From the NCBI RefSeq assembly GCF_014648815.1, contig NZ_BMRV01000003.1:310001-374000 (forward strand): 64,000 bases of DNA, read 5' to 3'. Position numbers and translations under genes: made by a program. Source of the stretch: Streptomyces flaveolus. GTDB taxonomy: Bacteria; Actinomycetota; Actinomycetes; Streptomycetales; Streptomycetaceae. The notes beneath the pieces were generated by a model, which saw nothing but the letters and a program-made list of their open reading frames with translations, was not told where the DNA came from and made no database searches. Below, piece after piece: positions 49,654 through 59,500 of this stretch. Numbering within the stretch: position 1 is the first letter of the stretch; the number at the start of each line of letters is the position of its first letter.

Positions 49654-52032
49654 ATGGCAGACGGCACGGTTCTGGTCGCGGTGGCGGAGCGCCCGGAGGA
49701 CGGGGGCGCCATCGCTGGGCAGTTGGCGCGCATCGCCGAGGGGATCGGGGCGCGCGGCCTCCAGGTCCGATGGGTGGTGAGCGTCTCCGACGCCGAGGCC
49801 GTCCTCAGGACCGAGGCCGGTCTGGCCGCCGCGGTGGTCGCCTGGGACCTCCCGCCCGGAGCCGAGGACGGGCCGGGCGGCGCGACGGTGCTGCGCCGGA
49901 TCGGACGCCGGTTCCAGAACCTGCCGGTGTTCCTGGTCATGGCGGACGAGGGACTGCGGGAGCTGCCGCTGTGGGTGTCGCAGTCCGTGGTGGGCTATGT
50001 GTGGCCGCTGGAGGACACACCGGCGTTCATCGCGGGACGGATCACCAAGGCCGCACGCGTCTACCAGGACGCCCTGCTTCCGCCGTTCTTCAAGGCGCTG
50101 CGGCGCTTCGACGACGCGCACGAGTACTCATGGCACACCCCGGCGCACTCCGGCGGTGTCGCCTTCCTCAAGTCACCGGTGGGACGGGCGTTCCACGACT
50201 ACTTCGGGGAGCGGCTGCTGCGCAGCGACCTGTCGATCTCGGTGGAGGAGCTCGGTTCGCTGTTCGAGCACACGGGTCCGATCGGCGAGGCCGAGCGCAA
50301 CGCGGCGCGTGTCTTCGGATCCGAGCACACGTACTTCGTGCTGCACGGCGATTCCACCTGCAACCGTCTGGTCGGCCACTTCAGCGTGACCCGCGACGAG
50401 ATCGCCCTGGTGGACCGCAACTGCCACAAGTCGGTCCTGCACGGCATGGTCGTCTCCGGCGCCCGGCCGGTGTACCTGATCCCGACCCGCAACGGCTACG
50501 GCCTCGCCGGGCCGCTGCCGCCGGCCGAGATCGCGGCGGACTCGGTGGCGGCGCGGATCGCGGAGAGCCCCCTCACCCGGGACGCGGTGTCGGCGCGTGC
50601 CCAGTACGCGGTGTTCACCAACTCCACGTACGACGGGCTGTGTTACGACGCCGTGGCGGCGGCCCGGGCCTTCTCGGCCGGTACGCCCCGGCTGCACTTC
50701 GACGAGGCGTGGTTCGCCTACGCCCGCTTTCATCCGCTCTACGCGGGGCGCTACGGCATGTCGGTGGACGAGGAGACCTTCCCCGGCCCCGACCGGCCGA
50801 CGGTCTTCGCGACCCAGTCCACCCACAAGCTGTTGGCGGCGCTGTCGCAGGGCGCCATGGTGCACGTCCGGCCCGCGCCGCGGGCGCCGGTGGAGCACGA
50901 CCGGTTCAACGAGGCGCTGATGATGCACGGCACGACGTCGCCGCTGTATCCGATGATCGCCTCGCTGGACGTGGCCACGGCGATGATGGACGGCCCACAG
51001 GGACAGTGGCTCGTCGACGAGGCGGTGTCGGAGGCGGTCCTGTTCCGCCAGGAGATGGTGCGGATCCGGCGGCGGATCCAGGCCGCCGGGGACCGGCCGC
51101 CCTGGTTCTTCGGGGTGTGGCAGCCGGACGAGGTGACCGATCCCGCGAGCGGGGCGCGGCTGCCGTTCGACGAGGCTCCGGCGGACCTGCTGCGGACCGA
51201 GCCGTCCTGCTGGCACCTCGCGCCCGACGCGGACTGGCACGGCTTCCCGGGCCTGACCGACGGCTACTGCATGCTCGACCCGATCAAGGTCACGCTGACC
51301 TGCCCCGGGCTCGACGCGACCGGTGCGATGTGCGACCGGGGCATTCCGGCGCGGGTGCTCACCGCGTACCTGACCACCCGCGGCATCGTCGTGGAGAAGA
51401 CCGACAGCTACACCACGCTGGTGCTGTTCTCCATGGGCATCACCAAGGGCAAGTGGGGCACGCTGCTGGACGCCCTGATGGACTTCAAGGACCTCTACGA
51501 CGGTGATGCCCCGCTGGACCGTGTGCTGCCCGCGCTGGTCGCCGAGCACCCGCGGCGCTACGCCGGGCGGAGTCTGCGCGACCTGTGCCAGGAGATGCAC
51601 GACCACCTGCGCCGGGCCCGCCTGGTCGAGCTCCTCGACCGGGCCTTCCAGCAACTCCCTGAGCCGGTCGCTCCGCCGCAGCAGTGCTACCAGCGTCTGA
51701 TCCGGGGCGGCACGGAACGCGTCCGCTTGACGGACGCACCGGGCCGGGTCGCCGCGGCGATGGTCACGGTGACACCGCCCGGCATCCCGGTCCTCATGCC
51801 GGGCGAGAGCGTCGGGGAGGAGGACGGTCCTCTTCTGCGCTACCTGGGCGCCCTTGAGTCCTTCGACCGCCACTTCCCCGGCTTCGGCAGCGAGACCCAC
51901 GGGGTGACCCGCGACCCCGACACCGGCGACTACCTGATCGAGTGTCTCCGTCCGGACGGACAGGAAGGGCCCGGGGGTGTCACGACGCCGGCGCAGCGGC
52001 GGGCGGAGAAGAGCGCCGGGACGCTGGGCTGA
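49654..52032 (+). CDS. Orn/Lys/Arg decarboxylase family protein
   Basis: A 792-residue fold-type I PLP decarboxylase with an N-terminal receiver-like wing (DGTVLVAVAERPEDGGAIAG, about 1-125). Catalytic features are HTPAHSGGVAFLKSPVG, DRNCHKSVLHGMVVSGARPV, LHFDEAWFAYARFHPLY and the PLP lysine in ATQSTHKLLAALSQGAM (Lys392). Such enzymes decarboxylate arginine, lysine or ornithine to polyamine precursors. The start is ATG 49654 after GGGGAGGGGG, giving the expected N-terminus; an upstream GTG (49597) is less likely. Substrate choice cannot be read from sequence. It is not obviously operonic. Confidence 0.9.
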   Translation: MADGTVLVAVAERPEDGGAIAGQLARIAEGIGARGLQVRWVVSVSDAEAVLRTEAGLAAAVVAWDLPPGAEDGPGGATVLRRIGRRFQNLPVFLVMADEGLRELPLWVSQSVVGYVWPLEDTPAFIAGRITKAARVYQDALLPPFFKALRRFDDAHEYSWHTPAHSGGVAFLKSPVGRAFHDYFGERLLRSDLSISVEELGSLFEHTGPIGEAERNAARVFGSEHTYFVLHGDSTCNRLVGHFSVTRDEIALVDRNCHKSVLHGMVVSGARPVYLIPTRNGYGLAGPLPPAEIAADSVAARIAESPLTRDAVSARAQYAVFTNSTYDGLCYDAVAAARAFSAGTPRLHFDEAWFAYARFHPLYAGRYGMSVDEETFPGPDRPTVFATQSTHKLLAALSQGAMVHVRPAPRAPVEHDRFNEALMMHGTTSPLYPMIASLDVATAMMDGPQGQWLVDEAVSEAVLFRQEMVRIRRRIQAAGDRPPWFFGVWQPDEVTDPASGARLPFDEAPADLLRTEPSCWHLAPDADWHGFPGLTDGYCMLDPIKVTLTCPGLDATGAMCDRGIPARVLTAYLTTRGIVVEKTDSYTTLVLFSMGITKGKWGTLLDALMDFKDLYDGDAPLDRVLPALVAEHPRRYAGRSLRDLCQEMHDHLRRARLVELLDRAFQQLPEPVAPPQQCYQRLIRGGTERVRLTDAPGRVAAAMVTVTPPGIPVLMPGESVGEEDGPLLRYLGALESFDRHFPGFGSETHGVTRDPDTGDYLIECLRPDGQEGPGGVTTPAQRRAEKSAGTLG

Positions 52033-52062
52033 GGCCGCGGCGGCGCGGGCGGGATGCGGCTG

Positions 52063-52524
52063 CTAGTCCAGCCACACCCCGTCGCGCATGACGACTCTCC
52101 CGCTTAGTTCCGCCTCGCCGCGCCAAGCACGCACGGTCCCCGGGACCACGCGGACATACAGGAAGGCGCCGTCTTCCCCGCGTGGATCCCACCCGAACTT
52201 GTCGGCGAACGCCTCCGCTGCGCCTGCGGGCACCTCCCGGTCCGGGAAGCACTCCGCTTCGCCCTGGAGCAGCACCACGTCGAAGGTGTCCGGGAGCGCC
52301 AGGCGCACGCGCGGCTCCGCGCGGACGTTCCGCGCGGTCACGGAAGCGGCGCTGGTGCACATCCACAGGGCTCGCCCGTCCCAGAGGAACCACAGCGGCA
52401 CCTGATGGGGTCCGTGGTCAGGGTGAGCCGTCGACACCCATACATCCCGCTCGGTGACGAGCCGCTCCAGTGTGTCGCGCTTACGCTCCGCCGTCGGGCG
52501 ACGAACGCTTCCCGTGGTCTTCAT
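52063..52524 (-). CDS. PPOX-class pyridoxamine phosphate oxidase-like protein
   Basis: A 153-residue split-barrel flavoprotein: LVTERDVWVSTAHPDHGPHQ, VPLWFLWDGRALWMCTSAAS, VTARNVRAEPRVRLALPDTF, DVVLLQGEAECFPDREV. This matches the PPOX/F420-dependent family. The cofactor (FMN or F420) is undetermined. The start is ATG 52524. It converges on the decarboxylase gene and shows no operon partners. Confidence 0.85.
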   Translation of the reverse strand: MKTTGSVRRPTAERKRDTLERLVTERDVWVSTAHPDHGPHQVPLWFLWDGRALWMCTSAASVTARNVRAEPRVRLALPDTFDVVLLQGEAECFPDREVPAGAAEAFADKFGWDPRGEDGAFLYVRVVPGTVRAWRGEAELSGRVVMRDGVWLD

Positions 52525-53061
52525 GGCGACCGACCCTAGTCAAGCGGGTGCGAGGCGCGCCTGAGGCGCAGGACCTACTCCCAGCGACCGATGCACCCGT
52601 GGGGCACGAGAGATTCGCGGATGCCAAGGCGCCGCCGTCGGCCGGACACGGCACGGTGGCCCCGGACAGAGCCGGCGCGACGCCTCTCCACGGAATCTTC
52701 ACCACCGGTCGCCGCCTCCCGGAGCGCGCGCTGCCGCCAACGTCAGGCGCCGAGCGGACGCGAGCAGAGCCCCGGCGTCCAAGTGTCGTCCCACCCCGAG
52801 CCGTTGACAAAGTCGATACACGGTAGAAACCTGTCACCTCAGCGCTGCAAAAGATTGACGAAAACACTCAACTTTTGGATTTGAGCGGGCTCGGCTTCAC
52901 CTCGGCTTCTTCTGGGCCTGCTGACCACCCCACCGCCCACCAGGCGCACCGGTCCCTCGTGCCCCGCCGCACTCACCGCCGCACGGCGCTGCCGCGCCCT
53001 GGCGGGCGACGGACGGGGGCCGGTGCGGCGGGCACTCACGGAAAGGGAACGAGAGAGCCTC
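52525..53061. other. 537-base region upstream of the GH87 genes
   Basis: No convincing gene. From 52800 the DNA becomes AT-rich for this genome: TTGACA (52804-52809) is followed at 14 bases by TAGAAA, and TTGACG (52855-52860) by TTGGAT, neither with ideal spacing. This is the probable promoter and operator zone for the GH87 gene at 53062. The rest (52540-52790) shows nothing I can interpret. Confidence 0.5.
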
Positions 53062-56000
53062 ATGAGAGGAAGACATCCGGGCCGGCGGATCTCCGTCGGC
53101 CTTGTGACGGCGGGTCTGCTCACCGCGGGCGTGCTCCCCGTGACGGCCCACGCGGCCGCCGCGGAGGGACCGAACCTGGCACTGGGCCGACCGGTGACGG
53201 CGGGCGGGGCCCACGGCGGCTACCCGGCGAGCAACGTCACCGACGGCAGTCAGGCATCGTACTGGGAGGGCCCCGCGGGCTCGTTCCCCCAGTGGGTGCA
53301 GATCGACCTCGGGACCCGAACCGAGATCGAGGACGTGGTGCTGAAACTCCCCGCCTCCTGGGAGGCCCGCACCGAGACCATCAGCGTCCAGGGCAGCACC
53401 GACGGACAGGACTTCGCCACCCTCTCCGCGGGCGCGGCGCGGACCTTCTCCCCGAACGCCGCGGGCACCGTGGCCGTCGGCGTCGCGGGGGAGGCCCGCT
53501 ACGTCCGGGTCCAGGTGACCGGCAACACGGGTTGGAACGCGGCCCAGTTGTCCGAGGTGGAGGTCCACGGCGACGCCGGGGGCGAAGGCCCCGGGACCCC
53601 GCCGGCCGGCACCAACCTCGCCCTGCGCAAACCGATGGAGGCCTCCTCCACGACCCAGAACTACGTCGCCGCCAACGCCAACGACGGCAGCACCTCCACC
53701 TACTGGGAGGCGAGCGGCCAGCCTTCGACACTGACCACCCGGCTCGGTGCGGACGCAGACCTGAGCGGCGTCGTCGTCAAGCTCAACCCCGACCCGGTCT
53801 GGGGCCCCCGCACACAGAGCATCCAGGTGCTGGGCCGCCCGGCCGGCGCCTCCGGCTTCACCACCCTGAAGAACCGCGCCGACTACACCTTCAGCCCGGC
53901 ACAGAACAAGAACTCGGTGACCATCCCCGTCTCGGGCCGGTACGCGGACGTGCGCCTGGAGTTCTCCGGCAACACCGGCGCCGGCGGAGGACAGGTCGCG
54001 GAGTTCGAGGTCATCGGCGCGGCCGCACCCGCACCCGACCTGACCGTCACCTCGCTCACCTGGTCACCCGCCTCGCCCTCCGAGTCGGACGCGGTCACCG
54101 TCGAGGCCACCGTCCGCAACGACGGCAGCGCCGCCTCGCCCGCGACCACGGTGGACGTCAGCCTCGAAGGCACCGTCGCCGGCAGCGCCGCCGTCGGCGC
54201 CCTCGCCCCGGGAGCGTCGGTGAAGGTGCCGGTGCAGGCCGGCAAGCGGCCCATGGGCAGCTACACCGTCTCCGCCGTCGTCGACCCCTCCGACTCCGTC
54301 GCCGAACTCGACAACAGCAACAACAGCCGCAACGCCGGCTCGCCTCTGGTCGTCGGCCAGGCCCCCGGCCCGGACCTCGAGGTCACCGGCATCACCACCA
54401 ACCCGTCCAGCCCCGCCGTCGGAGCCAAGGTCGGCTTCACCGTCGCCGTGCACAACCGGGGCACGAGCGCCGTGCCCGCCGGGTCGGTCACCCGGCTCAC
54501 CGTCGGCGGCACCACCCTGAACGGCGCCACCGGCGCCATCGCGGCCGGTGACACGGCGAACGTGGTCATCAGCGGCGACTGGACCGCCACCAGCGGCGGA
54601 GCGACGCTCACCGCCACGGCGGACGCCACCTCCGTCGTCAAGGAGACCAACGAGGACAACAACACCTTCGCCCGCTCCCTCGTCGTCGGACGCGGCGCCG
54701 CCGTGCCCTACGTCGAGTACGAGGCGGAGGACGCCCGTTACGACGGCACGCTGCTGAGGACGGACGCCAAGCGCACCTTCGGGCACACCAACTTCGCCAC
54801 CGAGTCCTCCGGCCGCCAGTCGGTCCGGCTCGACTCGACCGGGCAGTACGTGGAGTTCACCTCCACCACGCCGTCCAACTCGGTCGTCGTGCGCAACTCG
54901 ATCCCGGACGCCGCCGGCGGCGGCGGGCAGGAGGCGACGATCAGCCTCTACGCGGACGGGAAGTTCGTCCGCAAGCTCAGTCTGTCGTCCAAGCACAGCT
55001 GGCTCTACGGCACGACCGACGACCCCGAGGGCCTCACCAACCGGCCCGGCGGCGACGCCCGGCGCCTGTTCGACGAGTCCCACGCCCTGCTCACCGAGAC
55101 CTACCCGGCGGGCACCAAGTTCCGCCTCCAGCGCGACGCCGGCGACAACGCGGCCTTCTACGTCATCGACCTCGTCGACCTGGAGCAGGTCGCGCCCGCC
55201 GCCGCCAAGCCCGCGGAGTGCGTCTCCATCACCGAGTACGGAGCCGTGCCCAACGACGGCCTCGACGACGCGGACGCCATCCAGCGTGCCGTCACGGCGG
55301 ACCAGAAGGGCGAGATCCCCTGCGTCTGGATCCCGGCGGGCCAGTGGCGCCAGGAGAAGAAGATCCTCACCGACGACCCGCAGAACCGGGGCCAGTACAA
55401 CCAGGTCGGCATCCGGGACGTCACCATTCGAGGCGCCGGCATGTGGCACTCCCAGCTGTACTCGCTGATCCAGCCGCAGGACGCGGGCGGCATCAACCAT
55501 CCGCACGAGGGCAACTTCGGCTTCGACATCGACGACAACACCAAGATCTCCGACATCGCCGTCTTCGGCTCCGGCACCATCCGCGGCGGCGACGGCGGTG
55601 CCGAGGGCGGCGTCGCGCTCAACGGCCGCTTCGGCAAGAACACCAAGATCTCCAACGTGTGGATCGAGCACTCCAACGTCGGCGCCTGGGTCGGCCGGGA
55701 CTACTCCAACATCCCCGAGCTGTGGGGCCCCGCCGACGGCCTGGAGTTCAACGGCGTACGCATCCGCAACACCTACGCCGACGGCGTCAACTTCTCCAAC
55801 GGCACCCGCAACTCGACCGTCTACAACTCCTCCTTCCGCAACACCGGCGACGACGCGCTCGCCGTGTGGGCCAACAAGTACGTGAAGGACACCTCCGTCG
55901 ACGTCGGCCACGACAACCACTTCCGCAACAACACCGTCCAGCTGCCCTGGCGGGCCAACGGCGTCGCGATCTACGGCGGTCACGGCAACTCGATCGAGAA

Positions 56001-56463
56001 CAACCTGATCTCCGACACCATGAACTACCCGGGGATCATGCTGGCCACCGACCACGACCCGCTGCCCTTCTCCGGGCAGACGCTCCTCGCCAACAACGGC
56101 CTGTACCGCACGGGCGGGGCGTTCTGGGGCGAGGCCCAGGAGTTCGGCGCGATCACCCTGTTCGCCCAGGGCCAGGACATCCCGGGCGTCACGATCCGTG
56201 ACACCGAGATCCACGACTCCACCTACGACGGCATCCAGTTCAAGACGGGCGGCGGCGCGATGCCCGACGTCCAGATCAAGAACGTCACCATCGACAAGTC
56301 CAACAACGGGTCCGGGATCCTCGCGATGGGCGGGGCGCGCGGCAGCGCCACCCTGAACAACGTGACGATCACCAACTCGGCCCAGGGCGACGTCGTGAAG
56401 GAGCCCGGCTCGCAGTTCACGTTCAACGGCTCGGCAGGCGGATCCGCCGCCTTGCGCGGCTGA
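53062..56463 (+). CDS. secreted GH87 alpha-1,3-glucanase (mycodextranase type), multi-domain
   Basis: A 1133-residue exported enzyme. Order: signal peptide (1-33), two discoidin F5/8-type carbohydrate-binding domains (about 37-180 and 183-322), two CARDB-like domains (325-430, 437-545), a CBM6/35-like domain starting YVEYEAEDARYDGT (551-710) and a GH87 right-handed beta-helix (719-1133). Asp907 (YADGVNF) and Asp930/Asp931 (TGDDALAVW) have the same 23/24-residue spacing as the catalytic triad of known GH87 alpha-1,3-glucanases. It should cut alpha-1,3-glucan, for example in fungal walls. A second GH87 gene, lacI and a sugar ABC system follow. The start is ATG 53062. Confidence 0.88.
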   Translation: MRGRHPGRRISVGLVTAGLLTAGVLPVTAHAAAAEGPNLALGRPVTAGGAHGGYPASNVTDGSQASYWEGPAGSFPQWVQIDLGTRTEIEDVVLKLPASWEARTETISVQGSTDGQDFATLSAGAARTFSPNAAGTVAVGVAGEARYVRVQVTGNTGWNAAQLSEVEVHGDAGGEGPGTPPAGTNLALRKPMEASSTTQNYVAANANDGSTSTYWEASGQPSTLTTRLGADADLSGVVVKLNPDPVWGPRTQSIQVLGRPAGASGFTTLKNRADYTFSPAQNKNSVTIPVSGRYADVRLEFSGNTGAGGGQVAEFEVIGAAAPAPDLTVTSLTWSPASPSESDAVTVEATVRNDGSAASPATTVDVSLEGTVAGSAAVGALAPGASVKVPVQAGKRPMGSYTVSAVVDPSDSVAELDNSNNSRNAGSPLVVGQAPGPDLEVTGITTNPSSPAVGAKVGFTVAVHNRGTSAVPAGSVTRLTVGGTTLNGATGAIAAGDTANVVISGDWTATSGGATLTATADATSVVKETNEDNNTFARSLVVGRGAAVPYVEYEAEDARYDGTLLRTDAKRTFGHTNFATESSGRQSVRLDSTGQYVEFTSTTPSNSVVVRNSIPDAAGGGGQEATISLYADGKFVRKLSLSSKHSWLYGTTDDPEGLTNRPGGDARRLFDESHALLTETYPAGTKFRLQRDAGDNAAFYVIDLVDLEQVAPAAAKPAECVSITEYGAVPNDGLDDADAIQRAVTADQKGEIPCVWIPAGQWRQEKKILTDDPQNRGQYNQVGIRDVTIRGAGMWHSQLYSLIQPQDAGGINHPHEGNFGFDIDDNTKISDIAVFGSGTIRGGDGGAEGGVALNGRFGKNTKISNVWIEHSNVGAWVGRDYSNIPELWGPADGLEFNGVRIRNTYADGVNFSNGTRNSTVYNSSFRNTGDDALAVWANKYVKDTSVDVGHDNHFRNNTVQLPWRANGVAIYGGHGNSIENNLISDTMNYPGIMLATDHDPLPFSGQTLLANNGLYRTGGAFWGEAQEFGAITLFAQGQDIPGVTIRDTEIHDSTYDGIQFKTGGGAMPDVQIKNVTIDKSNNGSGILAMGGARGSATLNNVTITNSAQGDVVKEPGSQFTFNGSAGGSAALRG

Positions 56464-56476
56464 CCACGGCTCCGCC

Positions 56477-56506
56477 GCGGTGCGCCGGCAACGGCCGGCG
56501 CACCGC
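56477..56506 (+). terminator. hairpin between the two GH87 genes
   Basis: GCGGTGCGCCGGC, four bases, then its perfect reverse complement: a 13-bp stem starting 14 bases after the first GH87 stop. It would end or attenuate the first transcript, so the second gene may be expressed at another level. Confidence 0.75.
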
Positions 56507-56564
56507 ACCCACCCATCCCACTGCTGCGCCCCGCCGCTCGTGGCGGGGCCGAGATCGGGGACGC

Positions 56565-59500
56565 ATGAGAACCCGCAGACGACCATCACGGAGCCTGTGC
56601 GCCGTGGTGACCACCAGCCTCCTGCTCCTGGGCGGCCCTCTGGTGACCGCCGCCTCTGCGGCCGGCGGTCCCAATGTCGCCGCCGGCGACCCCACCGCCG
56701 CGAGCAGCTCGCACGGCGAGTACGGCGCCGCGAACATCACCGACGGCAACCAGGGCACCTACTGGCAGAGCGCCGGCAGCGACCTGCCCCAGTGGGTGCA
56801 GACGGACCTCGGCACCACCACCCGTATCGACGAGGTGGTCCTCAAGCTGCCCGCCTCCTGGGAGCGGCGCAGCCAGACCCTGGCGGTGCAGGGCAGCGCC
56901 GACGGCACCAGCTTCACCACCCTCAAGGCGTCCGCCGCCTACTCCTTCGAACCCGGTTCGGGCAACACCGTCACGGTGAGCTTCCCCGCCACCCAGACCC
57001 GTTTCGTCCGGGTGGCCGTCACCGCCAACACCGGCTGGCAGGCGGCCCAGTTGTCCGAGCTGGAGGTGCACGCGGCGGGCGAGTCCTCCGTCAATCTGGC
57101 CCGCGGACGCACCTTCACCGCCAGCAGCCAGACCGAGGTCTACAGCCCGGCCAACGCCGGCGACGGCAACAAGGCCACCTACTGGGAGAGCCGCAACAAC
57201 GACCTTCCCCAGTGGCTGCAGACCGACCTGGGCTCCGCGGTGCGTGTCGACCGCGTCGTCCTGCGCCTTCCCGACGGCTGGGGCGGGCGCACCCAGACTC
57301 TGAAGATCCAGGGCAGCACCGACGGATCCGACTTCGGCGACCTGACCGCGAGCGGCACGTACACGTTCGCGCCGTCGGGCGGCAACTCGGCGACCGTCTC
57401 CTTCGACGCCGCCACCACCCGCTACGTCCGCGTCCTGGTCACCGCCAACAGCGTCCAGCCCGCCGCTCAGGTGTCCGAGCTGGAGGTCTACGGACCCACG
57501 ACCGGGGACACCCAGGCACCCTCCGCCCCGCCGCACCTGGCGCTCACCGAACCCAGCGCCGGCCAGGTCCGTCTGACCTGGGACGCGGCCACGGACGACA
57601 CCGGCGTCGCCGCCTACGACGTCTACGCCGACGGCGACCTGCTGACCTCGGTCGGCGGCGACGTCACCACGTACACCGACACCCGGCCCGCCGGCACCCG
57701 CGTCAGCTACTTCGTCCGGGCCAGGGACGCCGCCGGCAACCAGTCCCCGAACAGCAACACCGTGACCCGCGCGGCCGACGAAGGAGACACCGAGGCCCCC
57801 ACCGCCCCGGTGAACCTGTCCCTCTCCGAGCCCGAGGCGGGCCGGATCCGCCTCACCTGGGGCGCCTCCGCCGACAACAAGGCCGTGACCGGCTACGACA
57901 TCTACGCCAACAACACCCGGCGCGCATCCGTCGCCGGTGACGTCACCACCTGGACGGACACCCAGCCGGCCTCCGCGACCGTCACGTACACCGTGCGCGC
58001 CAAGGACGCGGCGGGCAACCAGTCGCCGCCCAGCAACCAGGTGACCCGCAACGGCAGCGGAGCCGGCTCCGACCTGGCCGTGGGCAAGCCCATCGAGGCC
58101 TCCTCCGTGATCCACACGTACGTCGCGGCCAACGCCAACGACAACAACACGGCGACGTACTGGGAGGGCGGCGCGGGGAGCTACCCGAACACCCTCACCG
58201 TCAAGCTGGGCGCCGACGCGGACGTCGACCGGCTGGTTCTGCGCCTGAACCCCGACTGGGGCAGCCGCACCCAGACCATCGAGGTCCAGGGCCGGGAGCA
58301 GAGCGCGAGCGGTTTCACCTCGCTGGTCGCCGCCAAGGAGTACGCGTTCACGCCGGCCGGGCGGAACACCGTCACCGTCCCGGTCGGCAAGCGCACCGCC
58401 GACGTGCGGCTGCGCTTCACGGCCAACAGCGGGGCGACGGCCGGGCAGCTCGCCGAGTTCCAGGTCATGGGCGTCGCCGCGCCCAACCCGGACCTGGAGG
58501 TGACGAAGCTGACCACGTCACCGGCGGCGCCCGTCGAGTCGGACGACATCACCGTCCTTGCGACCGTCCGCAACAGCGGAGCGGCCGACGCGCCCGCCAG
58601 CAAGGTCGCCGTGCGGCTCGGCGGCTCCGCCGTGGCCACCGCCCAGGCCGGGGCGCTCGGAGCGGGGGAGCAGACCACGGTCACCGCGTCCCTCGGCAAC
58701 CGCGAGGCGGGCACCTACCCGCTGAGCGCCGTGGCCGACGACGGTGACGCGGTGATCGAGCAGAACGAGACCAACAACACCTACACCAGTCCGGACGCCC
58801 TGGTCGTCAAGCCGGTCGCCAGTTCCGACCTGGTCGCCGCGACCGTGAGCACGTCCCCGTCCTCCCCGGCCGCCGGGGACGACGTCACCTTCCGTGTCAG
58901 CCTCAGGAACCAGGGCACGGTGGCCTCCGCGGGAGGCGACCACCGGATCACCCTCACCCTGACCGACAGCAGGGGCGCGACCGTCAAGACCCTGACGGGC
59001 ACCCACACCGGTGTCATCGCCCCCGGCGCCACCACCGCCGCCCTCACCCTCGGCTCGTGGAAGGCGGTCGACGGGTCCTACAGCGCCAAGGTCGTGGTCG
59101 ATCCCGACGCCGAGGAGATACCGGCCAAGCGGGACAACAACACCTCCACCAAGCCCCTGTTCGTCGGGCGCGGCGCCGACATGCCGTACGACATGTACGA
59201 GGCCGAGGACGGCTCGCTCGGCGGCGGCGCCAAGGTCGTCGGGCCCAACCGGACCGTCGGCGACCTCGCCGGCGAGGCCTCGGGCCGCGAGGCGGTCACC
59301 CTGACCGGCACCGGACAGTACGTCGAGTTCACGACCCGGGCCGCCACCAACACCCTGGTCACCCGCTTCTCGATCCCGGACGCGCCGGGCGGCGGCGGAA
59401 TCGACTCGACGATCAGCGTCTACGTCGACGGCGTCAAGAAGAAGACGCTGCCGCTGACGTCGCGCTACGTCTGGCTGTACGGGGCGGAGTCCGCGCCCGG

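Noticed and set aside
54064-56589. 841-residue minus-strand open frame opposite the first GH87 gene
   Set aside because: Low-complexity Val/Gly/Asp/Arg composition typical of antisense to high-GC genes, and no domain is recognisable.
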